A model generated the notes under the pieces. That model saw only the letters and a program-made list of their open reading frames with translations. It did not search any database and was not told the origin of the DNA. From positions 1 through 42,851 of the forward strand of contig DUUU01000414.1 in NCBI GenBank assembly GCA_012841485.1: 42,851 bases of DNA, read 5' to 3'. The stretch is from Armatimonadota bacterium. Lineage in GTDB: Bacteria > Armatimonadota > JAAZEB01. The position numbers and the translations under genes were made by a program. Shown here piece after piece: positions 9,793-18,000 of the stretch (position 1 is the first letter of the stretch; each line of letters begins with the position of its first letter).

Positions 9793-10893
9793 TTACTCCA
9801 CCGGGACCAGCGCGTAATCGCTCTGACCCAGGCCGGCCGCGGCGCACTGGCGCACCTGCTCGTAGGGGTCCTTCCCGTGGATGCGCTGGAAGAGGTGGCC
9901 CTCCTCGCCGGGCGGGCAGAGCTGGTCCGGCAGCGTGCCCGGGATCAGCTTCTCCGCATCGATGAGGTCCAGCGCCGCCTGCTCGATGGCCACAATGTCA
10001 TCGCTCGCGAGGGCCCCGATGTCCGGCACGAGTGGAGGCGTGGAGAAGCCCCAGCAATCGCAAAGCGGCGTGATGTTCATCAGCAGGGTGATGTAGTAGA
10101 CGTTCGCCGGATCAAAGAAGGCGAGTGTCTCCTTGACGGCGGCGGCCATGCCGGCCTGGAAAAGGCGGAACTTCTCCCCGGGCTGCTCCATGCCCAGGGC
10201 TTCCGTGGGGCAGGAGCGCGTGCAGTGCATGCAGTAGCGGCAGTGATGCTCCGAGATGGTCAGCTGGCCTTGCTCATTGAAGCGCACCGCTCCCGTGGGG
10301 CAGCCATGGATGCACTGCTCGCAATGGGTACACTGCTCCTCCTCCCAGGCGAAGTGGCCGGACATGAGGCCGTGGATGGCACCGCGCGTCCGGTAGCTGA
10401 CGCACCCCATTCCGATATTCTTGATGGCACCCCCGAAGCCGGTGTGCCCATGCCCCTTGCCATGGCTGAGGACGAGCAGCGCGTCCGCATCGGCGATATT
10501 GCCGCAGATCTCGACCTCGGGCAACCCCTCCAGCTCCGTCTTGCGCCGATAGTGGTAGCGGTCATGCTCGCCGCCGGCGCCCACCACGCGCGCGCCGACC
10601 ACCTCGGGAGTGTAGCCTCGGGCCACAGCGGCATCGGTTGAGAAAGAGCCATCCGTCAGGAAGGGAGAGCCTCCCGCTTGCTTCACCGCGTCGACTACCT
10701 GGCGCACGAAGAGCGGGTGGATGGTGTAGAACCCGATGCCACTCCCCACATGCATCTTGATTGCCACGCGCTTGCCGCCAAAGCGTGGCGCCAGATCCGC
10801 CTTCTCCAGCAACCGCTGGAACTTCGCGGGAAGGGTTGCATCTCGGTCCAGGCGCGTCACATGCGCCGAGGCATAAAGAACCTGACTCGTCAT
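9793..10893 (-). CDS. DUF362 domain protein with two [4Fe-4S] ferredoxin motifs
   Basis: This 366-residue cytosolic protein combines an N-terminal DUF362 domain (VAIKMHVGSG, then SFSTDAAVARGYTPEVVGA and ALLVLSHGKGHGHTGFGGAIKN) with a bacterial two-[4Fe-4S] ferredoxin segment. The cluster ligands are in CTHCEQCIHGCP at about residues 185-197 and CRYCMHCTRSCP at about 217-229. The remaining 130 residues are a continuation typical of this family. The biochemical role is not established; such proteins are thought to be electron carriers or redox partners. The ATG at 10893 follows a GGAGGAG site; longer upstream frames lack one. The 233-bp divergent region to the next gene includes the palindrome ATTCATGAAT (10951-10960). 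The family call is firm; the function is open. Confidence 0.85.
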   Translation of the reverse strand: MTSQVLYASAHVTRLDRDATLPAKFQRLLEKADLAPRFGGKRVAIKMHVGSGIGFYTIHPLFVRQVVDAVKQAGGSPFLTDGSFSTDAAVARGYTPEVVGARVVGAGGEHDRYHYRRKTELEGLPEVEICGNIADADALLVLSHGKGHGHTGFGGAIKNIGMGCVSYRTRGAIHGLMSGHFAWEEEQCTHCEQCIHGCPTGAVRFNEQGQLTISEHHCRYCMHCTRSCPTEALGMEQPGEKFRLFQAGMAAAVKETLAFFDPANVYYITLLMNITPLCDCWGFSTPPLVPDIGALASDDIVAIEQAALDLIDAEKLIPGTLPDQLCPPGEEGHLFQRIHGKDPYEQVRQCAAAGLGQSDYALVPVE

Positions 10894-11012
10894 CGCTCCT
10901 CCAACCTCCAGGTCCACTCGCGGCCGCCTTGGGCGAGGCCCGCAGGGTGTATTCATGAATCCGATTCGCGGGCCAGGTGCCCGAATCCCGCCCGCGCACC
11001 AGGCAGCGCGCC

Positions 11013-11041
11013 TTGACCGGCATCTCACCCCCGAGTATAAT
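11013..11041 (+). promoter_or_regulatory. Near-consensus sigma-70 promoter for the GxGYxYP gene
   Basis: TTGACC (11013-11018), a 17-base spacer and TATAAT (11036-11041) match consensus at 11 of 12 positions. The predicted start near 11048 gives a leader of about 79 bases before the ATG at 11127. This indicates strong basal expression of an exported carbohydrate-active protein. Confidence 0.8.
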
Positions 11042-11126
11042 GGAGCCAGGCAAGACCCGGGCACGCCACGGGCAGTCGCGTTCGCGGTGGGAAGCCCGGA
11101 GCGCTCTTGCCGTCAGGGCACAACTC

Positions 11127-13661
11127 ATGAGAATCCTGAGCATTCCTGCGATGATACTGCTCGCTCTCCTGGTCGCGATGGCCGGCCCCGCGCCGGCGGT
11201 CGCCGCCGAAACCGCGCCGGCACCCGCCACCCTGGTGGATCTGAGAGAAGCCGATGCGCCCACGAAGCTGGCGCTCGCCTGCCTCCAGGGGATCGTCAAT
11301 CGCGGCGCCGAGCGACCGGTGCTCTACTGCGTTCACACCGCGCAGGACCGCGCCTGGTTCGATCAGGTCTACGCCGTCCGTGGCTTCAAGCCCGAGGAGA
11401 AGACGCCCGCGGAGGCGATTGTCCGCTTTGCCGATCGCATCAAGGGGGAGGTCCTCTACGACCCGGCCCAACCGGAGACGGTCAACCTGGCGACGGCCCT
11501 GACCGGCCTGGAGGACGCCCTCCCGGTGACCGCCGCGACGCGCGATGCGAGCCGCAAGCTGGTAGAAGACCTGACGCGCTTCAAAGAGCGCCGCGAGGCG
11601 TGTCGCTGGGCCGTTGAGAACCTGCTGCCCCGGTGCAACCAGGCGAAGCTCGCCGTGCTCAAGCCGGAACAGATGGGCCTGCGCGACTACCTGGTCGCCG
11701 AGAAGATTCTGCCCGTGGGCCTGGATCCTGGAGTGAAGGAAGAGGCGGAGCTTCTGCGCACGCTTCTGGGGAAGCTGGAACCCGGGGCACTCCTCTTTTG
11801 GGGAGAGCGCATCGGTACGCCGGTGGAGACGCGCGCGCTTTTCGTCCGCGATCCAGGCGACGCGATGCCGGCGCTGGCGCGTGCCACGGCGACGCGCCTC
11901 GTGCCCGGCGCGGACGTGGCCAACCTCTCGTTCCACGCGCGCGTTCCCGCCTACGCGCCGCTGCGCCAGTATAAGCGGCTGGTGGAACACCACCTCGCCA
12001 GCTACGTCACCTTCCTCTTCTCGGGCAACGGCAACCTCGACTTTGGCCTGGGGCGGATGAGCACCCTGTGGGATGATGCCGCGCGCGGCTACCTTCCCCT
12101 CGGCTGGGAGCTGCACCCGCTCCTCGCAGAGCTGGCCCCGGCGCTCCTCTCCTATTACTATGTGGATGCCTGGTGGGCCGGCGTGGATCAGTTCGTGATG
12201 GCCCCCAGCGGCGCCGGCTACCTGCCTCCGGCCGATCCGAAGGCGTTCGAGGCGTTCGTGGCCGAGACCAACGAAGCGGCGCGCCGCGCGGACCTCACCG
12301 CGCTCTCCGTGATCGACGTCTCCGCGTCCGACCACGACAGGCCGTGGGCTCGCCTGGCTCTCCAGCCGGCGGTGCGCGGCTTCCTGGCGGCTGGCACACC
12401 GCTGGGGCCGACACTCTCTCTCGGCAAGCCCCTGATCGGGGAGACGGTGCGCGTGGCCGATGTGGAGAAGGCGACCGAGGCGATTCTCGCGGCGGCCGCG
12501 AAGCAGCGCTTTGTGCTGGCCGTCGTCGATGCCGAGAAGCTCACCCCCACCGATGTGGCCCAGATCGCCGCGGGCCTCGGGCGCGGCATCCGGGTCGTGA
12601 CCCCGTATTACTTCCTGGACCTCCTGGGAGAGCGCGTCTTCCTGGATACCGTTGGGCCAACGATGGCGCTGGCGAAGCTGACGAAGGTCACCTTCTCCCC
12701 GCGCGAGCCGGGGCCGGACGAGCCGATCACCGTCAAGGCGACCATCAGCGGCGGCGTGATCGATGCCCGCGTGAAGTACAACATCAATGGCTCGCCAGAT
12801 TTCACCGAGCCACTGGCGAAGATCGGCGACGAGTACCACGCGACGATTCCACCCACCCTGCGCGGCGGTAAGCTCACCTTCAAGGTGCGCGTCACCGATG
12901 GCCTCTTCCGCACCACCTGGTCCGGGGAGTGCGCGCTCGATATCAAGGCTACCGATAGCGATGGCGACGGCCTCTGCGACTACCATGAGGAGCTGTGCGG
13001 CCTCGACCCGAAGAACAAGGACACGGACAGCGACGGCCTCTTCGATGCCAACGACACGGCGCCGCTGGTGCCGTTCCCCCGGCCCGAAGGGGTGGAGGGC
13101 CCGATCATCACGGCTATCGCGACAGCGCCACGCACGCCGCCGGCCGCGGGAAAACCGATGGCACTACGCGCGCTTGTGTTCGACCCGACCGGCGTGAAGG
13201 AAGTCACGGTGAAGGTCACCGCGGGCGAGCGCGACCTCGGGCGGGGCGAGATGAAGCAGATCGGCACCACTCAAGTGTATGAGTACCCGCTTCCGACGCT
13301 GGTCGCCGGGCAGACGATCACCTTCACCATCGGGGCGACGAACGGCGCTGGCAAAGCGAGCCTGGTGACCGAGAGCGTGCCTGTCACGGTGGGAATCCGC
13401 ATCATCTCGCCACCGACAAACACCCTCATCCAGCGGCCGACGACGATCCGGATCCAGGCGGCGGGCAAGGTGGCCCTGGTGCGCGTGCTCCTCAACGGCT
13501 TCGAGGTGGCCCGGCTCGCTAAGCCGCCGTACGAGTACGTCTGGAACCCGACGCAGTACGATGCCGCGACGCACGAGGTGATGGTGGAGGCATTCGACGA
13601 GAAGGGCATGCTCCTGGATGCCGATGCGGTCTACCTGCGCGTGCCTCCAAAGCGCAGGTGA
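11127..13661 (+). CDS. Exported GxGYxYP-family putative glycoside hydrolase
   Basis: This 844-residue protein begins with a signal peptide (MRILSIPAMILLALLVAMAG, ending near AVAA). The body matches the GxGYxYP putative glycoside hydrolase family, a Pfam family without experimentally established chemistry to my knowledge: ALACLQGIVNRGAERPVLYC near residue 48, and the namesake motif SGAGYLPP (G362-P368) after LLSYYYVDAWWAGVDQFVMA. Near residue 608 comes a thrombospondin type 3/dockerin-like calcium-binding stretch, TDSDGDGLCDYHEE and then DTDSDGLFDAND, followed to the end by two Ig-like beta-sandwiches (from about 660). The ATG at 11127 is preceded by AGGG (11115-11118) and a strong promoter; the longer upstream frame runs through that promoter. 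It should be secreted or surface-bound. A small two-gene unit follows 27 bp downstream. Confidence 0.82.
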   Translation: MRILSIPAMILLALLVAMAGPAPAVAAETAPAPATLVDLREADAPTKLALACLQGIVNRGAERPVLYCVHTAQDRAWFDQVYAVRGFKPEEKTPAEAIVRFADRIKGEVLYDPAQPETVNLATALTGLEDALPVTAATRDASRKLVEDLTRFKERREACRWAVENLLPRCNQAKLAVLKPEQMGLRDYLVAEKILPVGLDPGVKEEAELLRTLLGKLEPGALLFWGERIGTPVETRALFVRDPGDAMPALARATATRLVPGADVANLSFHARVPAYAPLRQYKRLVEHHLASYVTFLFSGNGNLDFGLGRMSTLWDDAARGYLPLGWELHPLLAELAPALLSYYYVDAWWAGVDQFVMAPSGAGYLPPADPKAFEAFVAETNEAARRADLTALSVIDVSASDHDRPWARLALQPAVRGFLAAGTPLGPTLSLGKPLIGETVRVADVEKATEAILAAAAKQRFVLAVVDAEKLTPTDVAQIAAGLGRGIRVVTPYYFLDLLGERVFLDTVGPTMALAKLTKVTFSPREPGPDEPITVKATISGGVIDARVKYNINGSPDFTEPLAKIGDEYHATIPPTLRGGKLTFKVRVTDGLFRTTWSGECALDIKATDSDGDGLCDYHEELCGLDPKNKDTDSDGLFDANDTAPLVPFPRPEGVEGPIITAIATAPRTPPAAGKPMALRALVFDPTGVKEVTVKVTAGERDLGRGEMKQIGTTQVYEYPLPTLVAGQTITFTIGATNGAGKASLVTESVPVTVGIRIISPPTNTLIQRPTTIRIQAAGKVALVRVLLNGFEVARLAKPPYEYVWNPTQYDAATHEVMVEAFDEKGMLLDADAVYLRVPPKRR

Positions 13662-13688
13662 CGGTTTCGGTGGGGAGGGGAGGAGCGC

Positions 13689-13898
13689 ATGCGGCTGCGC
13701 GAGGAGAAGCTGGAGCTAGCGACTCGCCGGAGCGTGATTGCGCGGGTGCTGCGCACCCGGTTTGACGCGGGCGCGGTCGCGGAGGAGGCGTATCGGCGCC
13801 TGCTCGGGCAGATCGAGAGAGCACGGACGCGCGAGGCGCTCGACGCCGTGCTCGCGGAGGTGGAGAAGGAATCGGCGGGCGTGCCCAGGAGTGGATGA
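13689..13898 (+). CDS. Small helical protein of unknown function
   Basis: This 69-residue basic, strongly helical protein (MRLREEKLELATRRSVIARV...) is rich in Arg, Glu, Ala and Leu and has no Cys, signal peptide or membrane segment. I do not recognise a family. It is judged real because a strong purine-rich site (GGGGAGGGGAGGAG) precedes its ATG and its stop overlaps the next start in ATGA (13895-13898), the usual sign of translational coupling. The partner is a Cys-rich protein, so this may be an accessory or assembly factor for it; that is inference. Confidence 0.6.
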   Translation: MRLREEKLELATRRSVIARVLRTRFDAGAVAEEAYRRLLGQIERARTREALDAVLAEVEKESAGVPRSG

Positions 13899-14485
13899 TG
13901 GTACTTCAGCGGTGGCAGGAGCTGTACGCACGGGCGGAGAGCGCGTCGAAGGTGTTCTTCTCGGAGCACTTTGGCGACCTCTGCGCGCGCTGTGCCAAGG
14001 CCGCGGAGACCGCCGTGGATCCCTCCATCTGCTGCTGCCGGCGCACCAACTTCGTGCCGGAGATACTGACCGACCCGCTGCTTGGCGGGCTGGCTGACGA
14101 GGGCCTGGGCCATAGCCTCTACGTTCTCTCTGGCCCCCACAATACGCGCGGGTGCGCGGCGCTCGGGCCGGATGGCTGCCTCATCCCATTCGGCCGCCCG
14201 GATCCATGCCACGCGTACATCTGCGATGCCCTCTACGACTCCCTGGAAGCGACCCTGCCCCTCGATCTTCTCTGCCGGCTCCGAGACGCGCTGGAGGTCT
14301 ACTCACGCATTCGCGAGGCGCCCCGGCGCGATGACTGTGAGTTCCATCGCTGCGTGGAGCAGGTCACGGAGCTAGAGGCGCTCTTCTCGCTCTCTTCCGA
14401 GCAGATCCGGGCGCAGAGCGCCGCCTTCGCGCTCCGAAAAGAGGAGGCACTGCGCGAGATGCTACCGCCCGCGGTGGTCCGATAG
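13895..14485 (+). CDS. Cys-rich protein, possibly YkgJ-like Fe/Zn-cluster protein
   Basis: This cytosolic protein of 196 residues has at least eleven cysteines clustered in metal-ligand-like spacings: CARC (30-33), CCC (46-48), GC at 87, then C95, C105 and C110 in GCLIPFGRPDPCHAYIC, and C149/C154 further on. The block DGC-IPFGRP-PCHAYIC resembles the end of the YkgJ/Fe-S zinc-binding family (consensus G-C-x-I-Y-x-x-R-P-x-x-C-R-x-F-x-C), but the usual CxxCGxCC opening is altered. It likely binds an iron-sulphur cluster or zinc. Translation is coupled to the preceding 69-aa gene by ATGA overlap; the second ATG (13898) is an alternative start. No enzymatic motif is visible and the partner is unknown. 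A C-terminal helical segment of about 40 residues follows the last cysteines. Confidence 0.7.
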   Translation: MMVLQRWQELYARAESASKVFFSEHFGDLCARCAKAAETAVDPSICCCRRTNFVPEILTDPLLGGLADEGLGHSLYVLSGPHNTRGCAALGPDGCLIPFGRPDPCHAYICDALYDSLEATLPLDLLCRLRDALEVYSRIREAPRRDDCEFHRCVEQVTELEALFSLSSEQIRAQSAAFALRKEEALREMLPPAVVR

Positions 14486-14614
14486 GCAGGGCAGCAGCCT
14501 GCGAGCATCCGCGTTCAGGATGCTGTGCGCGACCCATCCAGGCCGCGCTGCTTCTTGGCGAAGACCTGCGTGCCTCGCTGGCCTGCAGGGTAAGAAAGGC
14601 TCTGCGTGCGAGCA

Positions 14615-14636
14615 GCGAGGGCGGAAACGCCCTCGC
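14615..14636. terminator. GNRA-capped hairpin between convergent genes
   Basis: GCGAGGGCG (14615-14623), a GAAA tetraloop and CGCCCTCGC (14628-14636) form a perfect 9-bp stem in the 199-bp gap between the Cys-rich gene and the minus-strand HMA gene. A second hairpin, AGCATCC / GGATGCT (14504-14524), lies nearer the Cys-rich gene. Neither has a U-tract. They probably act in termination or mRNA stability. Confidence 0.5.
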
Positions 14637-14684
14637 CACCCGCGTCATCCACGAGCATCCGCCGTCTCTCAATGGGGAGCCCGC

Positions 14685-14894
14685 CTAGCCGACGACATCG
14701 TAGCCGGCATCCTCAATTCGCTCCCGGATCTCCTGCTCGCTGACTTTCCCCTCGTCATACAGCACGGTCACACGCTTGGCGTCCAGATCCACATCCACCC
14801 GGTCGATTCCCCCGGGCGCGGTGATCGCGCGCCGTATGGCGCTCGCGCATCCCTCGCAGGTCATCCCCTCCACATCGAAGGTGCTGGTGTGCAT
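14685..14894 (-). CDS. Heavy-metal-associated (HMA) domain protein, CopZ-like
   Basis: This 69-residue single-domain ferredoxin-fold protein has the metal-binding motif GMTCEGCASAI (C13, C16), followed by VDVDLDAKRVTVLYDEG and the closing IEDAGYDVVG of the HMA family. Such proteins bind Cu(I), and sometimes other soft metals, and pass it to P-type ATPases or regulators. The ATG at 14894 is chosen because AAGGAGAAG lies directly upstream on the minus strand; the frame extends 20 residues further without a site. No CopA ATPase or CsoR/CueR regulator is adjacent, so it appears as an orphan chaperone. It is divergent from the giant glycosidase-like gene. Confidence 0.88.
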   Translation of the reverse strand: MHTSTFDVEGMTCEGCASAIRRAITAPGGIDRVDVDLDAKRVTVLYDEGKVSEQEIRERIEDAGYDVVG

Positions 14895-14965
14895 CTCTTC
14901 TCCTTCCGCCGCCTTCGCGCCCCCGCGCACCGCCTCAAGAGGTTGCAGCGGCATCGCCTGCGCCT

Positions 14966-15056
14966 TCTTGGGAGGAGAAGCGGGGGCCGCAAGGGAACTT
15001 GCAGATCAAACCGGTATCCGCCGGCGCATCATTTCGTGCCGGCTCTCCTCCCAAGA
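14966..15056 (+). promoter_or_regulatory. Structured leader: long-range 13-bp inverted repeat plus inner hairpin
   Basis: TCTTGGGAGGAGA (14966-14978) is a perfect reverse complement of TCTCCTCCCAAGA (15044-15056). Between them GCCGGC (15020-15025) pairs with GCCGGC (15038-15043), and the right arm of that inner hairpin directly abuts the outer right arm. The structure ends two bases before the ribosome binding site AAGAGG (15058-15063) of the 1452-aa gene. It could form a cruciform, or a stem in the mRNA leader controlling translation. No known riboswitch class is recognised. Confidence 0.4.
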
Positions 15057-15070
15057 CAAGAGGTGTGGCC

Positions 15071-18000
15071 ATGAACAGACGCTTCCTGCCGGGCATCGCC
15101 CTGGTGTTCCTTCTTTCGGCGGTCGTGCCCGGGTTTCCCGCGAGCTTCACTGGCGGGGGAGTCTCTCTGCAGTTGGACGACCGGGCCCGCGTGGTGGGGA
15201 TGGTCGTTGGAGAGACGGCGCTGAAGGTTGCTCCCGCTCCGCTGGTGGCGCTGTGCGATGTCTCGACCGGCGAGTACATCCCTGGCACGGTGGCAGGCGG
15301 GGATGCCGCGACGGGGTGGCAGCTCGAGTTCGGAGCGGCGCGTGCCCGCGCCACGCTGGTGGTCGCTTCCCGAGGGGAGGCGCTGCGCTTTACCTGTGAT
15401 CTGCAGGGAGAGAATCTGCCGGCGCGGGGGATGCTTCTCCGCTTCGCCTTTCCTTTTGATGCCATCGGCTGGCAGTGGTATCAGGATATGCAGTCCGCAA
15501 AGCCGATCACCCCGTCCGATATCCGCGAGAACGTGGTGCCCCTGCGTGCTTACGCCGACCTTCCCGAGTGGCGCGACCAGCCCTCGCTGCGCATGGGCTA
15601 TGCCAACCGCAACTTCTGCACGGTCGTCGCCGGGCCGGTCGGGCTCTGCCTGGCGGTGCCCCTGGACCGGCCGAGCATCTTCCGAACGAGCTACAACGGG
15701 CCCCAAAAGCGCCTGGAGATGGTCTATGACTTCGCGCTCTCGCCGGACACGCGCCGCCCAAACGCGGTGAGCTTTGCCTTCGATCTCTATGCGTGCGATC
15801 CGGCCTGGGGGATGCGGAGCGCGTTGGAGCGCTATTACCGCATCTATCCGGAGTTCTTCAAGGTGTACGCGCGCGAGCAAGGCCAATGGATGGCCTTCGC
15901 CCGCCTCTCCGAGATCGATAACGCCAATGAGTTCCTCTTTGGCCTCCAGGAGGGCGCGTCCGAGCCGGAGTATGATGACAAACTCGGCGTCCTCTCCGCG
16001 TCCTACTTCACCCATGCCGGCATGTTTGCCAACATCCCCGGCTACGACCCGGAGAAGGATCCGATGCCCTCTTACGAGGCGCAGGTTGCCGCCGTGGAGA
16101 CGCAGTTCAAGCGCACCACGAACCTCAGCGGTCTCTACGAGAAGGTGGGCCTGCACACCCCGGAGGGGAAGCTGGATGTGCGAAAGTCATCGGTTTACGG
16201 GCATCTGCTGGCCCAATTTACCCTCGATCCGGAGCTGCCCTATGGCGAGTGGACGCTGAAGCGAACCCAGACGCAGACGGAGCACCTCAAGCGGACCAAG
16301 GGCGGCGACCTGGATGGCTTCTACTACGACGGCCTCTCCTCGGGCCTGGACTATAACCCGGAGCACTTCAAGACGGCGGATGCACCCTGCCTGTGGGATC
16401 CGGTGGCAAAGAAGCCGTTTCTCAACAACTTCTTCGCCTCCGTCGAGTTTGCGCGCGCCGCGGCAGAGCTGCTCCGCCCCAAGGGCCAGATCACGATGAT
16501 GAACGGCGCCCTGGGGAGCAGTTTCTACGTTGCGCCCTGGCTCGACATACTCGGCGCCGAGACGGGCCTGCGCATCCCGCGCGAGAGCTTCAACTACATA
16601 CGCACCATCATCCACCACAAGCCATTCCTCACGCTGCTCAAGGGAAATTACGAGAAGAACCTGGGGCGGGCCGAGGTAGAGCTTTTCATGAAGCGCTGCC
16701 TGGCCTATGGCGTGTACCCCGGTTTCTTCGATTGGTCGCCCAGCGGCCTCGGCCCCGGCGGGCAGTATCACTCGCACCCGCGCTACTACGAGCGTGATCG
16801 GGATCTGCATCGCAAATACCTGCCCCTGTGCCGGGCGCTTGCACTGGCCGGATGGGAGCCAGTGACGCACGCGCGTTCCTCCGCGCCGGCCGTCTTCGTG
16901 GAGCGCTTCGGGCCGACGCCGGAGGGCATTGTCTGGTGGACGCTCCTCAACGAGGACTCGCAACCCCACGAGACCACCCTGACGATCGATCTGGGTGCGC
17001 TCGGTCTGGATGCCCGGAGCGTGCGCGCGGTGGATCTGGTCACTGGCACGACGATCCCGCTGGCGCCCAAGGGCCAGGCGGTTACCGCCCGGCTGAGCGT
17101 GCCGGCGGATGGCGTCCTGGCCCTCCAGGTGGCGAAGCCCTCGGTGGCTGCGGGTTGGCGCGTGGCGCAGTCCATCGAAACCCTGGATCGCGGCATCCGG
17201 ATGCGCGCTATCGACGCGGAGAAGCCCGCCCTCCCGATGCACTGGCGCCCCACGGGCAAGGTAACCCGCGAGAGCCACGGCACGGACCATCGCCTGGTCC
17301 TCGTCGCGGATGGCAAGCGCGATACCTCCGTCCGACAGTGGGCGATGCTCTTCCAACCCAAGCCCTCGGAGGTGAAACTGCGCATCCGTGCCGCGGCCAC
17401 GGGCGTGCAAGGCGACGATGATGCCCGCGTTCGCTGCCAACTGGCCTGGGTGACGCGCAGCTTCACCTACTACGAGAATGTCACCTTCAAGCTGCCAGGG
17501 GGTACCTACGATTGGCGCGACTTCGAGTTCCCGATTCGGTGCGAGCAGCCACTGCGCGCAATCCAGCTTTTCCCAACGCTGGGTGGCAAGAGCGCGGATG
17601 CCCGCCTGAGAATCGCGTCGATCTCCCTCTCCGATTCCGACCGCGAAGAGTACGTGGTGGATGGCGACTTCGACGAGTGGTATGAGCCGGTGCCTGAGCA
17701 CTTGCGCTCTCGTCTGGAGCAACAGGTCTCGGAGGTGCGGGAGGGGCTGGCCACGCTGGGGAAGAGTGCCAAGCAGCTCGCCGATCCTGCCGCCCGCGAC
17801 ACGCTCTCCTCCCTGTTCGCGCGGTGCCGGTCGCTGCGCGAGATGATCGCGCGCGAGAAGGCAGAGAACGGCTGCCGGCGCGTGCTGCGCGATCTGGAGA
17901 CGGTTGAGGCCCACCTGGGGCCGGTGGCGCTGACGGCGTACGGGGTCGAGCCGCCCGTGATGACCGGTCCGAGCGCCGCTGTTCCGGGGGATACCGTGCG

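Noticed and set aside
11025..12986. A 653-codon minus-strand frame over the GxGYxYP gene and its promoter
   Set aside because: Shadow frame with low-complexity Arg/Gly/His content; the plus strand has the signal peptide, promoter and family motifs.
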